Shown one piece after another: positions 32,325 through 42,198 of a stretch of 53,440 nucleotides of DNA. Position 1 is the first letter of the stretch, and every line of letters begins with the position of its first letter. A program made the position numbers and the translations under genes. This stretch comes from Candidatus Rokuibacteriota bacterium (GTDB lineage Bacteria > Methylomirabilota > Methylomirabilia > Rokubacteriales > CSP1-6): NCBI GenBank assembly GCA_003220225.1, contig QHRU01000076.1, forward strand, positions 1-53,440, written 5' to 3'. Under the pieces are notes generated by a model. The model was not told the DNA's origin. It saw only the letters and a program-made list of their open reading frames with translations, and did not search any database.

Positions 32325-34526
32325 CTAAGTCTCCGGGCGGCTGCGGGGAACGCGGCCGGCCGTGGCCTCGGCGATCGCGCGCGTGAGCTGTTCCATCATC
32401 ACCGGCTTGCTGATGATGACGCGCACGCCCGTCGGCTTCTCGCCCTTGGCCAGCATCAGGTCGCCGAAACCCGTCAGCATGATGATCGGCTTGTCGGGCG
32501 CGACGCGCGCGATCGTCGCCGCGACCGCGTCGCCGCTCATCTCGGGCATCGCCCGGTCCGTGATGACGAGATCGAACCAGCCGGACATGAACTTCTCGAG
32601 GCCCTCCACGCCGTTATCCGCGGTCTCCACGGTGTGTCCCACGGCGAGGAGCTGCTGCGAGAGCACCTTGCGCACGACGGGCTCGTCCTCCACGACGAGG
32701 ATGCGCAGGCGACGCGGCGACTCCTCCGCCTCGGGCCCGCGTGCGGCGGCCGCCGACGGCGAGCCCTCCGGGAAGCGCAGGCTGATCGTGGTGCCGGCGC
32801 CCGGGCGGCTCTCGATCTTGAGCGTGCCGCGGTGCCGCTCGATGAGGGCGTGCACCAGCGAGAGCCCGAGCCCGCTGCCCTGCTGGCCCTTCGTGGAGAA
32901 GAACGGCTCCAGGCAGCGCCGCCGGACCTCGTCGCTCATGCCGACGCCGGTGTCGGCCACATCGACCCGGACTCCGTCGCCGTCGGGCTGCGCGCGCACC
33001 GTGATCGTGCCGCCGGCGGGCATCGCGTCGACCGCGTTGAAAATCAGGTTGGTCAGCATCTCGCGCAGCTCGGTCTCGTCGCCGACGATCGGCGGCAGCC
33101 GATCGGCCACGTCCGTCTCCATGCGGATCGTGACGCCGATGGCGAGCGCCTGGCTCCGCCAGCGGGGCGCCGTCAGCGCGACGGCTTCCTTGATGCAGCG
33201 GTCGAGGTTCACCGGCGCCAGCGTCGCCGTCTCCACGCGCTCGCGGTAGAGATCACGCAGCCGGCGGACGACGGCGGCGGCGTCGCGCGCAGCGATGTTG
33301 ATGAGGCGCACGTAGGCCTCGGTCCGGGCCGGGTCCGAGGGGCCCGCGGGGTTACGCAGCAGCAGCTCGCTGAAGCCCACGATCGGCGACAGCGTGTTGT
33401 TGAAGTCGTGCGCGATCCCGCTTGCCATCTGCCCCACCGCGCGCAGCCGCTCCTGCTGGAGCCCGTGCCGCTGGGCCGTCTTGAGCTCGGCGAGCGTCGC
33501 CTCCAGCTCGCGGTGGCTGCGTTGCAGGGCCGCCGCCGCGCGCTGCCGCTCGGTGATGTCGTTGAAGCTGACGACCAGGCCCGTGAGGTGATTGCGCTCG
33601 ATCATCGGCGTGGCCACGTAGTCGACGGGGAAGTAGCTGCCGTCGGAGCGCGCGAACACCTCGTCGGTCACATGCCGCGCCCGCCCGTCCTCGAGCGGGG
33701 TGAAGATCGGGAAGTCGGCCTCGGGCAGCGGCGTGCCGTCCGTGTTGAGCACGTTCAAGATTCGGCTGATCGGCAGGCCGACGGCGCGCCGGGCGTCGGC
33801 ACCGAGCATCTCGGCGGCGGCCGGGTTGATGAAGGTGATCCGGCCCTCGATGTCGAGCCCGAAAATCCCCTCGCCCGTGGCCTCGAGGATCTGCGCGGTC
33901 TGCGCGAACACGCGCTCGTTGAACCGCCACGCGATGACGCTGCCCACGCAGGAGGCCAGCACGAACGCGGCGTGGATAGTCGCCCACGTCCACGGCGACT
34001 CGTACGCGGCCGGGTGGTTGTAGACCTCCTTCGGCCACAGCACGCCGACGACACCGTGATGGACGGCAACGAAGGCCACCGACAGCAGATACGGGATCCA
34101 GTCCTGGCAGAGCGCCAGGAACGCGAGCATCACGAAGAAGTGGAAGTGCGCTTCGATGTAGCCGCCGGAGAGGTGCACGAGGATGCCGGAGGCGCTCATG
34201 AGCCCGAAGCCCACGCACGTCGCCTGGAAGGTGCGGCTGGCGCGCGGCCAGCTCGCAAGCGCGGCGAAGAACGCGACCACGAGCGCCTCGGCCGCCGTGT
34301 GCAGCACGGTCGCGTGCGCGAAGAGCGCGCGCAGGCTGAGCTCCCAGCGATGGCCGAGGAGCGGCCCCGCGAGGACGATCGCGGCGGCGTGGAACCACGC
34401 GAGCCCCACGAGGAAGCGGCGTCGGCGGCGCCAGACGTTCTCGGGCAGCGAGCCGCCCGACGGGACGAACGACCACACCCGCGTGCACAGCTCGATGACG
34501 GTGTGCCGGCTCGGAATTGGTCGCAC
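32325..34526 (-). CDS. Membrane-bound hybrid sensor histidine kinase with receiver domain
   Basis: A 733-residue protein from GTG 34526, with GGGGGGAGG upstream. Order: six or so membrane helices (about 35-215, 7TM/MASE-like, His-rich loop YIEAHFHFFVML), a PAS domain (about 215-335; GIFGLDIEGRITFINPAAAEMLG), a histidine phosphoacceptor helix (GIAHDFNNTLSPIVGFSELL), an ATPase domain (NLIFNAVDAMP, DTGVGMS, GSGLGLSLVHALI) and a C-terminal receiver (ILVVEDEPVVRK, phospho-Asp in DLVITDRAMP, Lys in ISKPV). The signal is unknown. No DNA-binding response regulator is adjacent. Confidence 0.92.
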   Translation of the reverse strand: MRPIPSRHTVIELCTRVWSFVPSGGSLPENVWRRRRRFLVGLAWFHAAAIVLAGPLLGHRWELSLRALFAHATVLHTAAEALVVAFFAALASWPRASRTFQATCVGFGLMSASGILVHLSGGYIEAHFHFFVMLAFLALCQDWIPYLLSVAFVAVHHGVVGVLWPKEVYNHPAAYESPWTWATIHAAFVLASCVGSVIAWRFNERVFAQTAQILEATGEGIFGLDIEGRITFINPAAAEMLGADARRAVGLPISRILNVLNTDGTPLPEADFPIFTPLEDGRARHVTDEVFARSDGSYFPVDYVATPMIERNHLTGLVVSFNDITERQRAAAALQRSHRELEATLAELKTAQRHGLQQERLRAVGQMASGIAHDFNNTLSPIVGFSELLLRNPAGPSDPARTEAYVRLINIAARDAAAVVRRLRDLYRERVETATLAPVNLDRCIKEAVALTAPRWRSQALAIGVTIRMETDVADRLPPIVGDETELREMLTNLIFNAVDAMPAGGTITVRAQPDGDGVRVDVADTGVGMSDEVRRRCLEPFFSTKGQQGSGLGLSLVHALIERHRGTLKIESRPGAGTTISLRFPEGSPSAAAARGPEAEESPRRLRILVVEDEPVVRKVLSQQLLAVGHTVETADNGVEGLEKFMSGWFDLVITDRAMPEMSGDAVAATIARVAPDKPIIMLTGFGDLMLAKGEKPTGVRVIISKPVMMEQLTRAIAEATAGRVPRSRPET

Positions 34527-34638
34527 GACGGCCTCCCCCCGGGAACATCCAGCAAGGAAGGTGCCGAAAGTCGCGCGCCGGGTTTTCAGCCGGTTACGGC
34601 CAGCCCCGCAGGGGGCGCCGGATCGAAACTGATCAGGC

Positions 34639-36723
<2,085 letters not shown>

Positions 36724-36758
36724 GGGCCTCTCCACTCGGATGTTGGTTGCGGACGGAC

Positions 36759-36764
36759 TATACT
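36759..36764 (+). promoter_or_regulatory. Putative -10 box (leaderless) for molybdopterin oxidoreductase gene
   Basis: TATACT ends 8 nt before the ATG at 36773 and is among the best -10 matches in the window. Confidence 0.55.
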
Positions 36765-36772
36765 CCTACACC

Positions 36773-38812
36773 ATGACGACTTCGACCGTCGAGCGCCCCA
36801 GCGTCTGCCCTCTCGATTGTCCCGACACCTGCAGCCTGACCGTCACCGTGGACGCCGGCCGCATCACGAAGATCCGCGGCTCGCGCGCGAACCCCTACAC
36901 GGCGGGCGTGCTGTGCGCGAAGGTGCCGGAGTCGTACCCGGAGTTCGTCCACGGGCCCGGCCGCCTCGTCACGCCCCTGCGCCGTGCCGGGGCCAAGGGC
37001 GAGGGGCGCTTCGAGCGGATCTCGTGGGACGAGGCGCTCGACCTGATCCACGCGCGCTTCACCTCGGTGATCGCGCAGCACGGCGCGCAGGCGATCATGC
37101 CGCTGAACTACGCCGGTCCGCACGGCACGCTCGCGGGGGGCTCGATGGACCTGCGCTTCTTCCATCGTCTCGGCGCGACGCTGCTCGACCGCCCGCCGCT
37201 CTGCGGCGGCATCCGCAGCGAGGCGTGGGCGGGCACCTACGGCGCCGCCGCGCCGGGCATCCCGCCCGAGCAGATGGAGCACAGCAAGCTGATCGTGGCG
37301 TGGGGCTACAACGTCACGTGGTCGGGCCTGCACATGACGCCCGTCATGGATCGCGCGCGGCGCGACGGCGCCAAGCTCGTGGTGGTCGATCCCAAGCGCA
37401 CCAAGATCGCCGAGCGCGCCGACCTGCACCTGCCCGTCAAGCCGGGCACCGACGTCGTGCTGGCGTGGGCGATCGCCGCCGAGCTGGAGCGGCGCGGCGG
37501 GATCGACCGCGCGTTCGTCGAGCGCCACGTGGGGGGCTACGAGGAGTTCATGACGCTCGCGCGGCCGTGGACGCTCGCCGCCGCCGCGCGCGAGTGCGGC
37601 CTCCGCGAGGCGGCGATCCAGCAGTTCGCCGACTGGTTCCGGACGATCTCGCCCGCCGCCATCGCCGTCGGCAACGGGATCGAGCGCAACCAGAACGGCG
37701 GCAGCGGCGTGCGCGCGGTGTTCGCGCTGCCCGCCCTCGCCGGAAAGTTCGGCGTGCGCGGCGGCGGCCTCATCAACGGCGCGCGCGGCGCGTTTCCGAA
37801 GACGCCGGCGAAGCTGACGCGTCCGGACCTCGTGCCGAAGGGCACGCGCACGGTCAACATCGTGGACGTCGGCCGCCACCTGACCGATCTGAGCCTGGCG
37901 CCGCCGCTGAAGGCCATCTTCGTCTACAACCACAACCCGCTCGTCGTGCACCCGGACCAGAACCGCATGCGGCGGGGGCTGGCGCGCGAGGACCTGTTCG
38001 TCGTCGGCTGCGACGTGGTGATGACCGACAGCCTGGCGTACGCCGACGTGGTGCTGCCGGCGTGCAGCCACTTCGAGCACGACGACCTCTTTGCCGCCTA
38101 CGGCACGCACTGGCTGCAGCGCGCGGAGCCGGTGATCCGTCCTCAAGGTCAGGCGCTGCCGAACACCGAGATCTTCCGGCGGCTCGCGGCGCGCTTCGGC
38201 TTCGACGGCCCGGAGTTCACGGCCTCGGACGCGCAACTGATGGACGACGCCATCGACGGCAGCGACCCGCGGCTCGGGGGCGTGCAGCCGAGCCGGATCC
38301 CCGTCGACGCGGCGCTGCTGATGAAGTTCGACGGCGCCGAGGCGAATCTCTTCACGAATGTCTTCCCGAAGACGAAATCGGGCAAGGTCGAGCTCGCCTC
38401 GCCGTACCTGGAAGAGAAGTTCGGGGCGCGGCTGCCGTCCTACCGGCCGTTCACGTCGTCGTACCCGCTCATCCTCATCACCCCGGCCTCCGACCGGCGC
38501 ACCACGTCCACCTTCGGCGGCTGCACGGCGAACGCCGAGACGCCGCCGCTCGAGATCCACCCCGACGACGCGAAGAAGCGCGGGCTGAGCAACGGCATGC
38601 GCGTGCGAGTCTGGAACGACCTCGGCGAGGTGCGCCTGCCCGTGCGCGTGACGGACGCGGTGCCGCCCGGCGTCGTGTGCTCGCTCAAGGGCGCGTGGAT
38701 GAAGACCAGCGACAACGGCCAGACCGTCTCCGCGCTGGCGCCCGCGCACCACGCCGACATCTGCGGCGGCGCCTGCTACAACGACACGCGCGTCGAGGTG
38801 GCCCCGGCCTGA
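36773..38812 (+). CDS. Molybdopterin (bis-MGD) oxidoreductase of the DMSO-reductase family
   Basis: A 679-residue single-subunit enzyme. The N-terminal [4Fe-4S] site is C12, C16, C20 and C48 (VCPLDCPDTC … VLCAK). Pterin-binding segments include GNGIERNQNGGSG, YNHNPLVVHPDQN and the C-terminal domain SDRRTTSTFGGC … GVVCSLKGAWMK. There is no twin-arginine signal, so it is cytoplasmic. The Mo-ligand residue is not assignable by eye. No iron-sulfur or membrane partner is adjacent. The substrate is unknown; formate-dehydrogenase-like and polysulfide/thiosulfate-type relatives are all possible. Confidence 0.9.
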   Translation: MTTSTVERPSVCPLDCPDTCSLTVTVDAGRITKIRGSRANPYTAGVLCAKVPESYPEFVHGPGRLVTPLRRAGAKGEGRFERISWDEALDLIHARFTSVIAQHGAQAIMPLNYAGPHGTLAGGSMDLRFFHRLGATLLDRPPLCGGIRSEAWAGTYGAAAPGIPPEQMEHSKLIVAWGYNVTWSGLHMTPVMDRARRDGAKLVVVDPKRTKIAERADLHLPVKPGTDVVLAWAIAAELERRGGIDRAFVERHVGGYEEFMTLARPWTLAAAARECGLREAAIQQFADWFRTISPAAIAVGNGIERNQNGGSGVRAVFALPALAGKFGVRGGGLINGARGAFPKTPAKLTRPDLVPKGTRTVNIVDVGRHLTDLSLAPPLKAIFVYNHNPLVVHPDQNRMRRGLAREDLFVVGCDVVMTDSLAYADVVLPACSHFEHDDLFAAYGTHWLQRAEPVIRPQGQALPNTEIFRRLAARFGFDGPEFTASDAQLMDDAIDGSDPRLGGVQPSRIPVDAALLMKFDGAEANLFTNVFPKTKSGKVELASPYLEEKFGARLPSYRPFTSSYPLILITPASDRRTTSTFGGCTANAETPPLEIHPDDAKKRGLSNGMRVRVWNDLGEVRLPVRVTDAVPPGVVCSLKGAWMKTSDNGQTVSALAPAHHADICGGACYNDTRVEVAPA

Positions 38813-39687
38813 GCCGCGGCCCGGTCGTCGGCGGCGTCGAGACCGGCGGCACGCGCACCCGCTGCGTCATCGGCACCGGCCCCGAGGACGTCCGCGCCGA
38901 GACGAGCGTGCCCACGACCACGCCGGCCGAGACGCTCGGCCGCGCGGCCGACTTCTTCCGCACCCACGCCGAGCGCGTGGCCGCCATCGGCATCGCGTCC
39001 TTCGGTCCGATCGACCTCGACGAGCGCTCGCCGACCTTCGGCTGGGTCACGACCACGCCGAAGCCCGGCTGGGCCCGCGCGAACGTGGTCGGCGCGTTCC
39101 GTGCGCTCTCCGTGCCCGTCGCCTTCGACACCGATGTCAACGGCGCCGCGCTGGGCGAGCATCGCTGGGGCGCGGGGCACGGCGTCGATCCGTTCGTCTA
39201 CGTCACCGTCGGCACCGGCATCGGCGGCGGCGCGATCGTGAACGGCCGGCCGCTCCACGGGCTGGTGCATCCGGAGATGGGGCACCTCGCGATCCCGCGC
39301 GATCCCGCCGATCCCTTCGCCGGCGCCTGCCCGTATCACGGCGACTGCCTGGAGGGCCTCGCTTCGGCCGTCGCGCTCCGCGCGCGCTGGGGCGCGGCAC
39401 CGCAGACGCTGCCGGCCGGGCACGAGGCGTGGCCCCTGCAGGCGCGCTATCTCGCCCTCGGCGTCGTCGCCATCGCGGCCGTGCTCTCGCCACGGCGGGT
39501 CGCGCTCGGCGGCGGCGTGATGCGCGCGGCCGGTCTGCTCGAGCGCGTGCGCCACGAGGTCGAGGCGAGGCTCGCCGGGTATGTGCGCGCTCCCGAGCTG
39601 GTGGCGCCGGCGCTCGGCGAGCGCGCCGGCGTCCTGGGCGGACTCGCCCTCGCGCAGAGTGCGCTCGCGCGCGGCAGCGTACAATAA
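38809..39687 (+). CDS. ROK-family sugar kinase
   Basis: About 292 residues of a ROK kinase (fructokinase-like). The ATP phosphate loop VVGGVETGGTRTRC is at the very start, followed by IASFGPIDLD, the catalytic-base region DTDVNGAALGEH, YVTVGTGIGGGAIVNGRPLHG and a zinc-type motif CPYHGDCLEG. There is no ATG, GTG or TTG near the expected N-terminus; the only sensible start is CTG at 38809, which overlaps the previous stop as CTGA. It phosphorylates a hexose, possibly fructose. Confidence 0.85.
   Translation: MSRGPVVGGVETGGTRTRCVIGTGPEDVRAETSVPTTTPAETLGRAADFFRTHAERVAAIGIASFGPIDLDERSPTFGWVTTTPKPGWARANVVGAFRALSVPVAFDTDVNGAALGEHRWGAGHGVDPFVYVTVGTGIGGGAIVNGRPLHGLVHPEMGHLAIPRDPADPFAGACPYHGDCLEGLASAVALRARWGAAPQTLPAGHEAWPLQARYLALGVVAIAAVLSPRRVALGGGVMRAAGLLERVRHEVEARLAGYVRAPELVAPALGERAGVLGGLALAQSALARGSVQ
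39680..39685 (+). promoter_or_regulatory. Putative -10 box (leaderless) for hpnR
   Basis: TACAAT overlaps the ROK stop codon and ends 8 nt before the ATG at 39694. Confidence 0.45.
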
Positions 39688-39693
39688 GCGGCC

Positions 39694-41175
39694 ATGAAGG
39701 TGCTGCTCGTCCACCCGAGCCCGTTGATGTACTCCGAGATCTTTCTCCGGCTCGAGCCGATCGGCGTCGAGCGCGTGGCGGCGGCGGTGCGCGCGGCCGG
39801 CCACGAGGTGCGCCTGCTGGATCTACAGATCTTCGGCCACGCCGACTACTACCGCGAGCTGGCCGACTTCGCGCCCCACGCCGTCGGCTTCTCGCTGAAC
39901 TATCTCGCCAACGTGCCCGAGGTGCTGGACCTCGCGAAGGAGACGAAGCGACGGCGGCCCGGCTGCTTCGTCTTCGCCGGCGGCCACAGCGGCTCGTTCA
40001 TCGCCGAGGAGCTGCTCGAGCACGCCGAGGGCGCGCTCGACGCGATGGTGCGCGGCGAGGGCGAGGCGATCACGCCGCGGCTGCTCGAAGCGGCCGGGGA
40101 CCCGCGCCTGGCCACGCTGCCCGGCGTGGTCACGCCCGACGGCGCGGGACCCGCGCCGACGATGCTCGACGACATCGACCGCTTCCAGCCCGCCCGCGAC
40201 CTGACGCGCCGCCGCCACAAGTACTTCATCGGCGTCCTCGATCCGTGCGCCTCCGCCGAGCTGACGCGCGGCTGCCCCTGGGACTGCTCGTTCTGCAGCG
40301 CGTGGACCTTCTACGGCCGCTCGTACCGCAGGGCCTCGCCGGAGGCCGCCGCCGAGGACCTCGCGCGCATCGCCGAGCCCAACGTCTTCATCGTGGACGA
40401 CGTGGCCTTCATCCACCCCGAGCACGGCTTCGCGATCGGCCGCGAGCTGGAGAAGCGCCGCGTGCGCAAGCAGTACTACCTGGAGACGCGCTGCGACGTG
40501 CTGCTGCGCAACCACGAGGTCTTCGAGTACTGGAAGCGGCTCGGCCTGCACTACATGTTCCTCGGCCTCGAGGCGCTGGACGAGGAGGCGCTCAAGCTGC
40601 ACCGCAAGCGCGTGACGCCCGGCGAGAATTTCAAGGCGCTCGAGGTCGCGCGCGAGCTGGGCTTCACCGTCGCCGTCAACATCATCGCGGATCCCGACTG
40701 GGACGAGCGGCGCTTCGCGATCGTCCGGGAGTGGGCGCTGACGGTGCCGGAGATCGTGCACCTCACCGTGGCCACGCCGTACCCCGGCACGGAGATCTGG
40801 CACACGGAGTCGCGGCGCCTGACGTCGCTCGACTACCGCCTCTTCGACGTCCAGCACGCGGTGCTGCCGACCCGCCTGCCGCTCAAGCGCTTCTACGAAG
40901 AGCTCGTCGCGACGCAGGCCGTGATCAACCGCAAGCACCTCGGCTTCACGGCGCTGCGCGAGGTGGCGGGGCTGTCCGCGCGCCTGGCCCTGCGTGGCCA
41001 GACGAACTTCCTGAAGATGCTGTGGAAGTTCGGGTCCGTCTACAACCGCGACCGCCAGTACAGCGACCACCTGCGGCCGGTGACGTACCAGATGCGCCCG
41101 CCGGCGGCGGTGGCGGCGAAGCCGGGCGCCCGCGATCTGTTCGTGCACCGGCCGGCGCGCGTGGCGGGCTCATGA
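39694..41175 (+). CDS. hpnR: Hopanoid C-3 methylase, B12-binding radical SAM enzyme
   Basis: A 493-residue protein with an N-terminal cobalamin-binding domain (about 1-150; GGHSGSF, RGEGE) and a radical SAM core whose cluster motif is CPWDCSFC (C194, C198, C201). The start MKVLLVHPSPLMYSEIFLRL and internal blocks such as SAWTFYGRSYR, QYYLETRCDVLLRN and PYPGTEIW match my recollection of HpnR. It transfers methyl to C-3 of hopanoids, giving 3-methylhopanoids. No other hopanoid gene (shc, hpn) is in the window. Confidence 0.88.
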   Translation: MKVLLVHPSPLMYSEIFLRLEPIGVERVAAAVRAAGHEVRLLDLQIFGHADYYRELADFAPHAVGFSLNYLANVPEVLDLAKETKRRRPGCFVFAGGHSGSFIAEELLEHAEGALDAMVRGEGEAITPRLLEAAGDPRLATLPGVVTPDGAGPAPTMLDDIDRFQPARDLTRRRHKYFIGVLDPCASAELTRGCPWDCSFCSAWTFYGRSYRRASPEAAAEDLARIAEPNVFIVDDVAFIHPEHGFAIGRELEKRRVRKQYYLETRCDVLLRNHEVFEYWKRLGLHYMFLGLEALDEEALKLHRKRVTPGENFKALEVARELGFTVAVNIIADPDWDERRFAIVREWALTVPEIVHLTVATPYPGTEIWHTESRRLTSLDYRLFDVQHAVLPTRLPLKRFYEELVATQAVINRKHLGFTALREVAGLSARLALRGQTNFLKMLWKFGSVYNRDRQYSDHLRPVTYQMRPPAAVAAKPGARDLFVHRPARVAGS

Positions 41176-41179
41176 ACGT

Positions 41180-41202
41180 GGGGGGCCCCGCAATGGCCCC
41201 CC
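41180..41202 (+). terminator. GGGGGGCC-type post-stop hairpin of hpnR
   Basis: GGGGGGCC (41180-41187) pairs with GGCCCCCC (41195-41202) across a 7-nt loop, 4 nt past the hpnR stop codon. It is the third copy of this stem in the window. The sequence following it ends GCGCCCCTCGA near 41264, as in the other two loci on their gene strands. Confidence 0.6.
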
Positions 41203-41266
41203 TGGCTCTTCAAACGAGGGGAGCTACGCCCCCCTCGGACTCCCCCGGCCAGCGCGCCCCTCGATC

Positions 41267-42196
41267 TCAGCGGCTCGCGGCGGTGACCGCCATCGGCTTG
41301 TAGACCGGCGTGCGCCACTCGGAGTGGCGCTTGTCGATCCCGCGCACGAGATCCATGTAGGCACGGCTGAGCTTCTTCGTGATCGGGCCGACCTCGCCGT
41401 TGCCCAGCGGGAATTTGTCGATCGAGAGGATCGGCGTGATCTCGTAGCCGCTGCCGCAGAGGAAGGCCTCGTCGGCGACGTAGAGCTCGGTGCGCGCGAT
41501 CTCGCGCTCCTGCACCTCGAGGCCCAGGTCGGGGATGACGTCACCCAGCAGCGTGGTGCGCGTGATGGATTCGAGGATGTCGGCGGTGAGCGGCGGCGTC
41601 AGCAGCGTGCCCCGCCGGATCATGAAGAAGGTCGCGCCGGTGCCCTCGGCCACCGTGCCGCTCTGGTTCAGCAAGATCGGCGAGTCGTACCCGTCGGCCT
41701 TGGCCTGCAGCGTGGCCAGCCGCCCGTTCTGGTAGTTGGAGCCCGACTTCAGCCGGATGGGGATCGCGTTGTCGTGGGTGCGCCTCCACGACGACACGCA
41801 GCAGCGCAGCCCGGTCGGCGCGCTCGGGCGCCGCCGCGGGTTGATGTAGAGCCCCGTCGGCGTGGTGGCGTCCAGCCCGGTGCCCAGCACGTAGGCCACG
41901 AGGTGCATGTGGATGTCCTCGCGGACCTCGTTCGCCGTGATCACCTCGCGCACGGCCTCGTAGAGGTCGACGTCGCTGTAGGGCACGCTGAAGCGCATCA
42001 TCTTCATCGACTCGCGCAGCCGCGCGAAGTGCTCGGCGAGCCGGAACCCGTACATCTCGCCGTCGTCGGCGTTCCAGTAGGCGCGCAGCCCCTCGAAGCA
42101 GTTCGTCGCGTAGAAGACCGCGGCGCTGTTGACGGGCAGCACCGCCTGCTCGCCGGGCACCACCTTGCCGTTCATCCAGATCTTGAAGTCGGCCAT
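41267..42196 (-). CDS. ilvE: Branched-chain amino-acid aminotransferase
   Basis: A 309-residue class IV PLP aminotransferase. NCFEGLRAY near the N-terminus, the PLP lysine K150 in RLKSGSNYQNGRL, the GTVAEGTGATFFMI segment that holds the phosphate and carboxylate, and EAFLCGSGYEITPI are typical of IlvE. It makes or degrades valine, leucine and isoleucine. It follows the VWA gene by 2 nt as the last gene of an operon with a MoxR ATPase, an unexpected partner. D-amino-acid or aminodeoxychorismate activity is less likely. Confidence 0.88.
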   Translation of the reverse strand: MADFKIWMNGKVVPGEQAVLPVNSAAVFYATNCFEGLRAYWNADDGEMYGFRLAEHFARLRESMKMMRFSVPYSDVDLYEAVREVITANEVREDIHMHLVAYVLGTGLDATTPTGLYINPRRRPSAPTGLRCCVSSWRRTHDNAIPIRLKSGSNYQNGRLATLQAKADGYDSPILLNQSGTVAEGTGATFFMIRRGTLLTPPLTADILESITRTTLLGDVIPDLGLEVQEREIARTELYVADEAFLCGSGYEITPILSIDKFPLGNGEVGPITKKLSRAYMDLVRGIDKRHSEWRTPVYKPMAVTAASR

Positions 42197-42198
42197 CC

